This document shows, piece by piece, positions 8,960-18,196 of a DNA stretch of 23,289 nt; position 1 is the stretch's first letter, and the number at the start of each line of letters is the position of its first letter. The stretch is from the NCBI GenBank assembly GCA_001970955.1, contig MPUH01001125.1, positions 1 to 23,289 of the forward strand, read 5' to 3'. The notes below the pieces were generated by a model. The model was not told where the DNA came from. It saw only the letters and a list, made by a program, of their open reading frames with translations, and did no database searches. A program made the position numbers and the translations under genes. Origin of the DNA: Stentor coeruleus. Lineage: Eukaryota; Ciliophora; Heterotrichea; Heterotrichida; Stentoridae.

Positions 8960-9445
8960 TTATAAATTAAAACTATTATTCCCTAAAGCTTTGAGTTTCT
9001 GTTTAATATTATCATGATATTTCTGAAGTATAGAATCAACTTGAGATATAATTTTATGATTCGCCGCAGCTGATTGTGGTACTTCTTTAATAGCCGGGAG
9101 TTTTGAATTAGATGCAAGTTCTATAAGTCTTTGTTGGATATTCAAATAATCATAATGAATAGTATTGTTTCTTTGAGATAAAAGGTCAAGTTTTGAGTAT
9201 TCTTCTTCCATTGAAGTATTAGATTTCCAGATTTTCGGTATTAATGATAAACTGTGTTCTGGAGTGCGGATTCCTGTAGAAAAGCGCTTTTGGGATTCAG
9301 AAAGAGGAGGTTTAGAGGTAAGCTTGTAGGAGCTTTGGTTTTGAGTAAGGATTGGCAGTTTAGATCGCATAGTGTGCTTTCGAGATAGAGAACGTGGAGG
9401 TTTATGTTTATGAAATGCTTTTATTTCTTCAAAAGTGTTCTTCAT
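8960..9445 (-). CDS. Hypothetical 161-residue protein
   Basis: I do not recognise this protein. The N-terminal half (about 1-75) is basic and rich in Ser, Pro and Lys (KPPRSLSRKHTMRSKLP). The C-terminal half (about 80-155) is predicted helical by eye, with spaced Leu/Ile (DYLNIQQRLIELA and ISQVDSILQKYHDNIKQKL), suggesting a short coiled coil. There is no signal peptide, membrane segment or cysteine. It follows the two-exon repeat-protein gene on the same strand after a 464-bp gap. The stop is TAA. Its upstream flank is G-rich and its downstream flank C-rich on the plus strand, the pattern seen around the other minus-strand genes here, which supports expression in this direction. Confidence 0.58.
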   Translation of the reverse strand: MKNTFEEIKAFHKHKPPRSLSRKHTMRSKLPILTQNQSSYKLTSKPPLSESQKRFSTGIRTPEHSLSLIPKIWKSNTSMEEEYSKLDLLSQRNNTIHYDYLNIQQRLIELASNSKLPAIKEVPQSAAANHKIISQVDSILQKYHDNIKQKLKALGNNSFNL

Positions 9446-9909
9446 ATAATTTTATAATGTATAAACATTAGAACTAATAAAGGATTTTATTTATATTAGG
9501 ATATAAATTAATATGTTTTATAAGGATGGTTGGATTATTATAAGAAATTTATGTTATTATTGGATTTTATGTATCAAGTTGACTATTTTAGGTTATTTGT
9601 ATATTAATTTTTAATAATATTCATTTTGGATGCTTATAATAACCTACTAATATCATTTTTATTAATACAAAAACTATTCAAACTAAACTTTATATGCTCA
9701 GAAGTTATTATTTTATATTAATAACAATAAAATTTCTTTTAACCCTTTATCATCCACCAAATTTATTAATAACAAAACTATATGACAAACTTATAATCAT
9801 AAATTAACCCATATTACAATAATCAGTAAATATAAAACTTTATAATCATCTACAAATCCTCAGAAAAACCCTTATCTTATTATTTCTAACTACCTTCATC
9901 ATCTAATTT
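9446..9909. other. Intergenic spacer between tandem minus genes
   Basis: This 464-bp spacer has no gene. The portion 9446 to about 9620 has G over C on the plus strand, and about 9640-9909 is C over G. I read this as the 5' flank of the left gene meeting the 3' flank of the right gene. Confidence 0.5.
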
Positions 9910-11745
9910 CTAATAAGGAGCATAGACTAAATCTCTAGCCATATCCCGATACAAAACTTTTTTCTCCCTCTCATCTTTCTCAATCTGCTGTTTCTTAGCC
10001 ATATTCCTCAACTCATGAAATCTATCCGCACCTTTAACTTCAACATGACTCTCAGATTTTACTCTTGACAATCCTTTAGGCCTAAAAGTATAATTGCTAA
10101 ACTTTTCAACTTCATTTTCCTTTTTGATCATTTCAAGGTTTTTTTGTTTATCTTTCCTAGCTTTTTCTATATCTCCCAATACATTTCCACTCTGTTTATA
10201 ATGAGATGCAACAGCAGAATATCGCTTGGGAGAGTTGATAATTGGGTTAAAACTACATATTTTCTGAAGTTCAGCCACCGAAGCTTGAGCCTGCATTTTT
10301 TTCTTTGTCCTCATTTCCTCTTGATAATTTGGTAAATTAGTCGTCTTAGCCAACTGTCTACTTAGCGGGTTGATTTCTGGTTCAAAAGTGTATTTTTCAT
10401 AATATTCATTATGAATCTTATCATTCAATATCTTTTTCTTATTCATAGCCTCAGTGCCGATTCTCTTAAGTTTTTCTTCTAAGCTTTCTTGACTATAATT
10501 TCTCTTATAATAAGCAATAAGATTGGAATTCATATTAATTGAAGGCTTAAAAGATAAGTCTTGGGTCGATTTCTCAGTTAATTCTTGCTATGTAAATCTT
10601 ACTTTAAGTTTTTGGCTTTTCATTAAATGCTCTTGTTGCCGATCTAAAAACTCTTTTGCACTATAAGCTTTTGATGATGTAGAAGCAAATGTTAAAGATG
10701 ATTCAGAAAGTTGGTCTTTACATTGACTTGTATCTCTAGATAAACGATCAACAATACTACCTTGACATTTGTTTGCTGCAAGGCGTTTAGAATTAGGGTT
10801 TATATATGGTCTAAAAGTAAGGCTTTCACGTTCTTCATTTTTTTCTTTTTCAATTTGCCTTAAAGCGTTTTTTTCTTGTTGGACTTCATGAACTCTTTGG
10901 TATAATGGGAGTTGGGTTTTTCTATTGTCCATGAGTATTGCTACAGATTCAGAGATTTGTGGGGAAAATGGGAAGAGTTTAGCTTCCATTTCATCTTTTT
11001 CTCGTTTGAGTTGTTCTCTTCTGATTTGTTTGTTTTCACCATGGTTATAAAGACGCTCTTCTACTGAAATATGGCTTGTGCTTGTACTACGATATGTGCT
11101 TATGTTTGGTCTAAAGCTACAGTTTCGACTATCTTCTTCTTCTTTTTCTCTTTTCAATCTTTCTCTTTGTTCCATAACTTCACTTTTTGGTTTTGTAAGA
11201 TTTTTAAACCACTCTTCGCGGTTGAATTTTCTTTCGACATAGTCCAGATTTTTCCCCTGAGGGATTTTGTTTATGGTTGGCTTAAAAGTGCAATCTTGCT
11301 TAAACTTTTCTTCTTTTTCTTTAATAAGCTGATCTTTGTTCTTTTGGAAAACAGGTGGAGCACTTGATGATCTCTGATTTGAAGAAGTTTTATATTGGAC
11401 TTTTTGTTTTGTAGGGACTTTCATGTAGTTTTCATAAATGTGGTTGAGTTGTTCAAAGTCAGGCTTTTTTAACTGATTGTGAGTGTTTTCTATAGGTTCT
11501 TCCATTGGTTTGCTTGTGTAATCTAGTTGCCGGCCTTTTTTGTTTAGGGTTTGTTCAAGTAAATGCCGTGTCGATGAGAGTTTTTCACGTACATTGCTAG
11601 AAGAGAGTTCAGAGTTCATTGAATACTTCTCTGAAGTGCTTTGCTTTGAATCTATTCTTGCTGGCTTTAAGTTTTGAGGAGATTTCATCGCTCTTGGTAT
11701 GTCAAATTTTTTATCCATAGACAAATGTATTATTATTGGCCTCAT
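9910..11745 (-). CDS. F-x-P-x-I repeat protein, two exons
   Basis: Two neighbouring frames form one gene. Exon 1 (11745-10603, 381 codons) ends at a 15-nt intron, and exon 2 (10587-9910, 225 residues plus TAG) continues in frame, giving 606 residues. The protein carries at least eight copies of a short motif, (C/T/S)-(T/S)-F-x-P-x-I-(N/S), with the Phe at residues 154, 211, 260, 311, 394, 449, 494 and 549. Spacing is mostly 45-57 residues, and a degenerate copy near 353 fills the one long gap. Charged helical stretches such as REKEEE and EKEKNEERE precede many copies. The copy at F394 exists only after splicing, which strongly supports the join. Proteins with such motifs are common in ciliates and other flagellated protists, but I know no assigned function. 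A cytoskeletal or axonemal role is a guess. The start could instead be Met10 (11718). Confidence 0.82.
10588..10602 (-). other. 15-nt spliceosomal intron
   Basis: On the minus strand this reads GTAAGATTTACATAG. It has GT-AG ends, an A at position 10 where the other introns here also have A, and an in-frame TAG at its 3' end that would otherwise stop translation after residue 385. Removing it joins the two halves of the repeat protein in the same frame and completes a ninth-residue motif copy (DLSFKPSIN). Confidence 0.88.
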
Positions 11746-13197
11746 ACCGAATTAATTTAAATGTTAAGGGTATTTTTAATAGACTATAGTATAGTTTGCG
11801 TTTTTAGGGTTAAAAGCTAATGTTTATCATTAGAATTGGTGTTAGAGGATTTCCTTGTTTTAAATTGTTTGGGATGAATTTTTTATATAATTTGCTGTGA
11901 GATTTTCGAGATATGAAATTTGAATTAATGAAGAATTTGGATAGGTTGGATAAGAATAATTGTTTAAGATTCGAAGAAAGGATTTTTATATAAAATCATC
12001 GGTTTCGTTGAGTGAAAGGGNTTTTTATATAAAATCATCGGTTTCGTTGAGTGAAAGGGTATATTAAAGAAAGATATCTTTAAAGGTGGGATACTTTTGC
12101 ATTAGTAACGACGCTTGGTGTGGAAATTTAAATTTTATTAAATATTTGAGAAGAACTTTTTATAATTTGTTTTTTACTTTTAACTAATTATTGATATTTG
12201 GAATGTATATTTTATAAACTTGATATAATATATGATTTTAGATTAAAAATTTGATCAAGGAAAAAGTTGAATAACTTATTGATTAAATATTGAGTGTATA
12301 AATTATTTAAAACCAATTAATTTTAGAATTTATATCTTTATCAGTATATAAATTGATAATTAAATTTTTATAAGCATATAATACTATAAAAAATTGACAT
12401 ATATCTGAAACAATAATCATGAAGAATAAGATTGTCAGAAAAAAAATAGACTTAGGATAGGAATATATATTTTGATGTGATAAAATATATTTTTTTTTTA
12501 ATATTTCTAGCTATTAAATTTACTAATACCAGCAGATAAAGAATAGATATGCTGCTATATGTGAATATATTATCCTTATAGTATTAGAGCAGATATATTT
12601 TAAATTTACTGAAGTATTTTATCCTCAAATCAATTCAAAAATCAGGAAATATAGTTTTAGTACCTCTGCAAAACTCAAAATTTATATAAGAAAAATAATT
12701 ACAATAGATTATTGAATATAAACTGTTGGAATTTAAAAAAGAACTAAAGACAGAGGATAAAGATAAATTAAAATGATGCATTTTAGATTGTAATATGCTT
12801 GAGAAATTTACTCAGTAATAATATTAACTCCATACGCTTTTAATAGACTAATGCACTTGACATGAAAATGTAAATTTTATTAGATCTCAAAGTCTTTATA
12901 AATTAAACTAAAACTTCATATTTGAATACATTTTTGAAAATTTAGCATATAAGATAAAAAAGCGAAAATAATAATTCACTGATTTTCTTATTAAATATTG
13001 ATAAATCTATCACTCAAAACTAAATATTTTTTTTACATTTAATTCTATTTTCAGCATCTAAGCCGACTATTCAAATTGCTTAAAATATTTTTTTGCCTTT
13101 ATCAGGGTAAAAAAATCCTTTTAAAATTCTAAAACCCAAAAATCTAATTTTATCCATATCATTTTCTTCTTAAGCATTAAAAAAACTTTTATAAAAA
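11746..13197. other. Long divergent intergenic region
   Basis: This is the longest gene-free stretch in the window (1,452 bp), lying between divergent genes. I found no ORF or RNA gene. It contains a one-N assembly join at 12021. Left of about 12300 G exceeds C on the plus strand, and right of about 12600 C exceeds G, as expected for two opposing 5' flanks. A gccgact heptamer at 13062-13068 recurs upstream of the second sterol-oxidase gene. Confidence 0.55.
11983..12059. repeat. 38-bp direct duplication around a single N
   Basis: Positions 11983-12020 and 12022-12059 are identical 38-mers separated only by the N at 12021. The arrangement matches two contig ends that overlap but were joined with a one-base placeholder instead of being merged, so it is probably not a genomic repeat. 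The join at 20388 shows the same pattern. Confidence 0.85.
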
Positions 13198-14088
13198 ATG
13201 TTAGGACTTGTCAACTACGAAATTGAAAGACTAAAATACAGAAACTTCTGGTTGATCCCTGGGGCTTTATTCTTTAGCTTTTACATATTCATCCTTCCAA
13301 TCCCTATGTATTTTATCTTCCACTGGTTAAAATCGAATTTCTCTCAAATCCACGTATGTGTTATGGGTATAATAATATCTCATCATATAACTTTTATAAC
13401 CCATTCCCTAGTCTTTTACCTAATAACCAAGCTTTCATTGCCATTCTTAGAAAAATATAGAGTAGATAACAAGTGGCCTTATCATCTATTCAAAAAAGCT
13501 ATGCAAACTTTATCTTGGAATTTCCTTATAGCAATCCCAATAGTTGAATATTTTTTTGCATATGTTGGAATGATGCAAGTAAGACAAAATGATGAAATTC
13601 CCCCATATACAGAAATATTTTGGCAAATAGTTTTTTGTATGATTACAGAAGAAATCTGGACTTATACTTTTCATAGACTTTTACATACACCAATGCTGTA
13701 TAAATATCATAAAAAACATCATGAATATACAGCTTCAATTGGGTATTCAGCTGAATATGCTCATATTGTAGAGTTTATTTTTGTTAATATTATGGCTACT
13801 GGATCAGGCTCTATGCTTTTAGGTAACAAAATGCATTCTATAACTTTTATGTTATGGATTTCATATCGTATTGGGGATACTATTGATTTACATTCTGGGT
13901 ATGATTTTCCTTGGATACCTTATTCGGTGTTTCCTTTTGCTAGTAATTAATATTTAGCTACTGCAACGTATCATGATATTCATCATACTAGTAATAATGG
14001 GAATTATTCCTCACAGTTTGTGATTTTAGATTATCTTCTTGGCACAGAAAGTATCAAGAATAAAAATGTTAAGGGAAAAAATAATTAA
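13198..14088 (+). CDS. C-4 methylsterol oxidase-like (ERG25/SMO), copy 1
   Basis: This is a 291-residue membrane di-iron oxygenase of the fatty acid hydroxylase/sterol desaturase superfamily, closest by motif to C-4 methylsterol oxidase, which removes sterol C-4 methyl groups in the ER. Exon 1 is 13198-13942 and exon 2 is 13958-14088. All three histidine boxes are present: HRLLH (159-163), HKKHH (171-175) and HDIHH (254-258). Only splicing brings the third into frame. SMO-like text includes KHHEYTASIGYSAEYAH, LHSGYDFPW and a C-terminal GNYSSQF with DYLLGTE. Hydrophobic segments lie near 18-42, 52-80, 104-126 and 193-226. The length is normal. It is the first of a tandem pair with the gene at 14676. 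The substrate could be a dietary sterol or a hopanoid-like lipid, so the exact reaction is uncertain. The stop is TAA. Confidence 0.88.
13943..13957 (+). other. 15-nt intron in sterol oxidase copy 1
   Basis: The sequence is GTAATTAATATTTAG, with A at position 10 and an in-frame TAA if unspliced. It follows 745 nt of coding sequence (phase 1), exactly the same place as in copy 2. Retention would remove the third histidine box and inactivate the enzyme. Confidence 0.9.
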
Positions 14089-14675
14089 GGTTAGGCTTAG
14101 GAATATATATGATGATGTAATAAAAATCATGCTTTTTTTATGGTTGGGATCATGAATAAGTATCAATATAGTAAATAATCTTATAAAATTTTACTTGAAA
14201 TGTGAGAAATATTATTAAATTAGTTAGCATTTTTGAATATAATAATCATATAATTGCTTTATTTTAGATTATTAGAAGGTTGAATACATCAAGGAGAGTT
14301 TATTGATTATAAAACTTCATCAATTATTCAAGTGATTTTTTCTGGATTTTATGAATAATAATCTTGAAAAAAAATGTGGTATGTTTAGTTTTATTAACAG
14401 AATGATATATGAAAAATTCGTATTATAAAAAACCCATATCTAATGAATAAACAGATCTTCAAAAAAATTGCTTATAATTTATTTTCCTAAAAACGGATAT
14501 GGCCGACTTTATTAAAACCTTGTAATTTATACTTTCAAACTAACAAAAAACATTTCACAGAAATTATTCCAAGCATGTTTATCTATGTAATACTATCTTA
14601 TCTTATATACAACATATCAAGTATATTTCCCTATAAATTTTGATTTAAATCGATTTTTAATAGCCCATATTAAAA
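14089..14675. other. Spacer between the tandem sterol-oxidase genes
   Basis: This 587-bp spacer has no gene. The left part is G over C and the part from about 14450 is C over G on the coding strand. An aggaatatatat...gatg(t)...aataaaa stretch near 14101 resembles one near 12460 upstream of copy 1. A gccgact heptamer at 14502-14508 also has a counterpart there. Both suggest that the duplicated unit included upstream DNA. Confidence 0.45.
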
Positions 14676-15563
14676 ATGCATAAACTTTTTGCATACGAGA
14701 TTTCAAGAATGAAATTTCGAGGTTTTTGGCTCCCTTTAGCGATTATGCTATTCTCTTCTTACATCTTTGTCATGCCTCATGTTATCGAATTTGTAGTTTC
14801 ATGGCTTAATTCAAAGTTTTCTTTTACGAATGCTCTGCTAATAAGCTTGACACTTATACAAATTATATCTTTTGGGGCATTTTGCTTAGTACTCCAAGTG
14901 ATTACAATGATTAAAATACCTTTTTTTGAACAATATCACTTAGTTAAACAGCCTCCTGAAAATTTCTGGAAAAAAGCGGCAAATGTCCTTGGGCTGAATT
15001 ATCTAATTTTAGGGCCTTTACTTGAATTTACTTACGCTAATTATGATTTATTGAGTTTTAGTATTGAAAAATACTTCCCTTCTTATATAGAAATCTTAAG
15101 GCAGCTAATTTTTTGTATGATCGCTGATGACTTTGGATTGTATTTCGGTCATCGATTGCTACATGCTTCAGGTATATACATTTACTTCCACAAAATGCAT
15201 CATGAATATACAGACCTTACTGGGTATGTTTCTGGATATGTGCATCCTGTTGAGTTTCTTATTAATATTACAGCCTCTGGACTTGGGCCAATGATTCTAG
15301 GGAAAAGTATGCATATGATAACAGTATTGAATTGGGCATTTTATAAAACTTCAGCAGCTACAGATCAACATAGTGGGTATGATTTCCCTTGGTCGCCTTA
15401 TTCCTTTTTGCCATTTTCAGGTAATTATTAAATAGTTTCAGCAGATTTCCATTATGATCATCATCAGTTAATCAAAGGAAATTACGCCCAAGGATTTGTT
15501 TACTTTGATTATTTATTGAATACTGCAATAGAAAAGCCTAGTAAAACTAAAAAGCTTTCATAA
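14676..15563 (+). CDS. C-4 methylsterol oxidase-like (ERG25/SMO), copy 2
   Basis: This 290-residue paralogue of the gene at 13198 has exon 1 at 14676-15420 and exon 2 at 15436-15563. Its histidine boxes are HRLLH (159-163), HKMHH (172-176) and HYDHH (254-258), so the di-iron site looks complete. It shares YEISRMKFRGFWL at the N-terminus, HHEYTDLTGYVSGYVHPVEF, QHSGYDFPW and a C-terminal GNYAQGF...DYLLNT with SMO enzymes. It has diverged clearly from copy 1: DDFGLYFG stands where copy 1 has EEIWTYTF before the first box, and there is a one-residue insertion before box 2. The two may differ in substrate. Exon 1 is 745 nt in both copies, with the intron in the same phase, so the intron predates the duplication. 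The stop is TAA, and the last residues are Lys-rich (KPSKTKKLS). Confidence 0.88.
15421..15435 (+). other. 15-nt intron in sterol oxidase copy 2
   Basis: The sequence is GTAATTATTAAATAG, with A at position 10 and an in-frame TAA if unspliced. Splicing yields LPFSVSADFHYDHH, restoring the third histidine box. The position and phase match copy 1. Confidence 0.9.
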
Positions 15564-15773
15564 AGATAGTTTATTAGATAGTTTTAGGTTTATTATCAAT
15601 TTTTTTAACCATAAAATTAGTTTCTAGTATTGATATCAAGCATAACCCAATTTGCTTTTAACCCAACATCAATAAAATTATTCATACAATTTATTATAAT
15701 AAAGAGTCAAAAACTCAAATCTTCTCTAAGCATATATTAATCCTTTAAATAAATATGAACAGTGATTATTAGT

Positions 15774-17429
15774 CTAGCATAAAATGATATCTAAAAATCG
15801 ATTCCACTTAGTTGGTTTGTGCCTATGGAGTTCAATTGCCAAATACTTGATTTTATTCACTGTTCCATCCAAATTATCAAATTTCTCATCTAACACAAGA
15901 GCCCTAAAGCCTTTATCAAGTGGTTCTGACAAAACCAATGCAGTAAGTACTTCAATATATTCTGTTATAGACGAAGCAGCAAGTTTGCCAAGATTATAAC
16001 TTCTTTTCAATCTTTTCCACATAGCTCCAACATTTTCATTCTCATCAAACATCGGTGCACAAAAACTCTTACAAATCCCTCTATCCTCCCCTTCAAGTGC
16101 TTTTAATATCAACAAAGCTGGAATACTAACAAAAAGTTCACTATCAGAACATTCTAATTGTTCTTTAAAAATCTGATACTTACTATTCGTAGACTCAATC
16201 ATGTTTGATAAAAACACCAACTGATTACATTTTTTGCTATTAAGAAAATAGATTTTCCCTCTTTCCCAACTAGATTCAAATTTAACCAAAGCATCAACAA
16301 GTTCAGGATTATTTTTCAATTGTGGGTCAACAATTTCTATATTTTGTGCATATTTTCTAAACAACATTCTAAGGCCGATAAATGATTGGCGAATTTTTTC
16401 TGCTAAATTCCTTATGCATTTTGTTTGTGTAGACATTCTTCTTAATAATCCTTCTGAAGCTTTTAATATATCAATTGTAAGATCATCACGTCCTTTACCT
16501 TCAATGTTAGCAACAGAATTTATTTTCCCAATAACTGTGACAAGTCTGGATTTTAGATCAAAAGATTCAGGGCTTTCATTTGAAGGCTTATTTTTTTCTT
16601 TGTTTTTTGAGTCTAAGATAGTCACTTGATGTTCTAATTGTATAGCTTCTTCTATAAATCTTCTTGCATCACTTTCTATTGCCATAAGTTCATGGACATA
16701 AAGTTGTTCGAAGTCTACCCAGAGAGAATCGAATTCTTGTAAGCATTGGCTTATTTCTTGTTTTGTCTGAGTTAAAGCTCCAGAAAAAGTTTCATCGCAT
16801 ACCCTGCTGTAGATATCTTTAAGTAGGAATTGTAGTCTGACAAAGTTCTGGAAAAGGTCACTACCAGCCTGGAGGACTTTTGCTGAAAAGACATACTTTT
16901 CCCCGTTGACATATAAATAAGGAAACCCTTCCTGGGCTGAGTCAAGTATTTCTGTCAAATAACAGAGGCTGTTTTCTTTATATAACACCCTATAAGCTTT
17001 AGAGAACCTATTTCTATATTCACGTGACGCACATTGAACCTTATAAACTTCACAAAGTTTTTCTACCTGATTTAAAAACTGCTTACAAGACCTTTGCCCA
17101 TGGTCTGAATCTAAATCATACTTTTGATCGCCTCTTAAAAATAACTGTGATGCGCATATGACTGTATGTTCCAATAACAAAAAGTCAGAACTTCTACGAA
17201 ATTCCTCAACATCAGTCAATGGACGAGCTGGAGCTGTTGAGGCTCTTAAAGCCATGTGTTTTGAAGAGATATCAGCAAAGTCTTCTTCTTTGTCAGAAGC
17301 ACTTGGATAGCTTTCTTCTTCACTTTCTGAAGAGTTTAAGATCATATCTTGAAGTTCTATGCTTTGTTCTTGGAAGGAGGAGTATGCGGATATTTCGTTT
17401 CCCTGCATTTCGAATGAGTCGCTGTACAT
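15774..17429 (-). CDS. Hypothetical 551-residue helical protein
   Basis: I cannot place this protein in a family. The N-terminus (about 1-70) is acidic and Ser-rich (SESEEESYPSASDKEED near 34-50) and looks disordered. The rest reads as an all-helical soluble protein with scattered cysteines. It has a Lys/Ser-rich linker near 275-292 and a more conserved-looking C-terminal part from about 430 (VSIPALLILKALEGEDRGIC, then a Trp/Lys-rich MWKRLKRSYN). There are no membrane segments, signal peptide or catalytic motif that I can name. It is convergent with sterol oxidase copy 2, with 210 bp between stops. The stop is TAG. A scaffold or tethering role would fit an all-helical protein but is speculation. 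Confidence 0.75.
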   Translation of the reverse strand: MYSDSFEMQGNEISAYSSFQEQSIELQDMILNSSESEEESYPSASDKEEDFADISSKHMALRASTAPARPLTDVEEFRRSSDFLLLEHTVICASQLFLRGDQKYDLDSDHGQRSCKQFLNQVEKLCEVYKVQCASREYRNRFSKAYRVLYKENSLCYLTEILDSAQEGFPYLYVNGEKYVFSAKVLQAGSDLFQNFVRLQFLLKDIYSRVCDETFSGALTQTKQEISQCLQEFDSLWVDFEQLYVHELMAIESDARRFIEEAIQLEHQVTILDSKNKEKNKPSNESPESFDLKSRLVTVIGKINSVANIEGKGRDDLTIDILKASEGLLRRMSTQTKCIRNLAEKIRQSFIGLRMLFRKYAQNIEIVDPQLKNNPELVDALVKFESSWERGKIYFLNSKKCNQLVFLSNMIESTNSKYQIFKEQLECSDSELFVSIPALLILKALEGEDRGICKSFCAPMFDENENVGAMWKRLKRSYNLGKLAASSITEYIEVLTALVLSEPLDKGFRALVLDEKFDNLDGTVNKIKYLAIELHRHKPTKWNRFLDIILC

Positions 17430-18196
17430 ATTATTTGTTATGGAGTTATGGGGAATTTAAAATTAAGTAGAGACTAGATGAATTTATTAGGTTAGAAGAT
17501 GAAGGTTTAGAAAATATATGCTTTTTGATATTGAACGATGATTTTGGTTTTGGTTTTGTGTTGGAATCGAGGATTTCAGTTTTGGTGTATGAAACGGAGG
17601 CTGGAAAAATGGTTTTTAATGGAGTGTGAGATATGGTATTGCTTTCAGTTGTGGGATTTGGTGAGGAGTATAGGATGGTTTTAGGGGTATTTTAAATTTA
17701 AGGAAATAATGAGTTTATTAAGCGATTGAGATTGAGTTGGTAGGGATGATTATCGGGGAAAAAAATCAATAGAATTTTATGAGTTTAGAATTATGGGTTT
17801 ATAAGTAGGGTAATTATTATTGAAATTATGATAAGATAATAAAAATCATTATTTTATATGGTTTACTCAAATCAAAATAAAATTGGAATATTTATTATAA
17901 TATCTCTTAGTTTTTACTGATAATAAATTGAAAGAGTTATAAAGAAGATAAAATACAACTATGAAATTATAAAAAGCATATCAAAAATTACAAATTATGA
18001 TCAAAGCCTATTTCATATATTTTATATCCAAAATCCCTATTTTAATAAAAATTAAGTCCTTAACAGCATAATTCGCTTAAAAAATTCCATATAAATTCAA
18101 ACTCGTTAAAATCTATCCCAAAAAAAAACATAAAACTACCAAACATAACATCTAATTCATATCCAAAGATAAATCCTAATCCTATAACAATACAAT
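17430..18196. other. Intergenic spacer between tandem minus genes
   Basis: This 767-bp spacer has no gene. Positions 17521-17700 hold about 56 G and 8 C on the plus strand (5' flank of the left gene). Positions 18061-18180 hold about 25 C and 4 G (3' flank of the right gene). The switch falls near 17850. Confidence 0.55.

Noticed and set aside
9910..10533. A separate 207-residue gene starting at 10533
   Set aside because: The frame is open further upstream to 10587 and joins the 385-codon frame through a 15-nt intron that completes a repeat motif, so it is exon 2 of one gene.
11071..11367. Antisense frames opposite several genes (for example 11071-11367, 16414-16629, 18603-18863 and 22777-23208)
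   Set aside because: They are rich in Phe, Ser and Leu as mirror images of Lys/Glu-rich coding strands; the opposite strand carries the recognisable protein in each case.
13943..13957. In-frame TAA read as glutamine (ciliate code 6) in the sterol-oxidase genes
   Set aside because: Other genes end properly at TAA and TAG, and the stop lies in a 15-nt GT-AG segment at the same place in both paralogues, so splicing explains it better.
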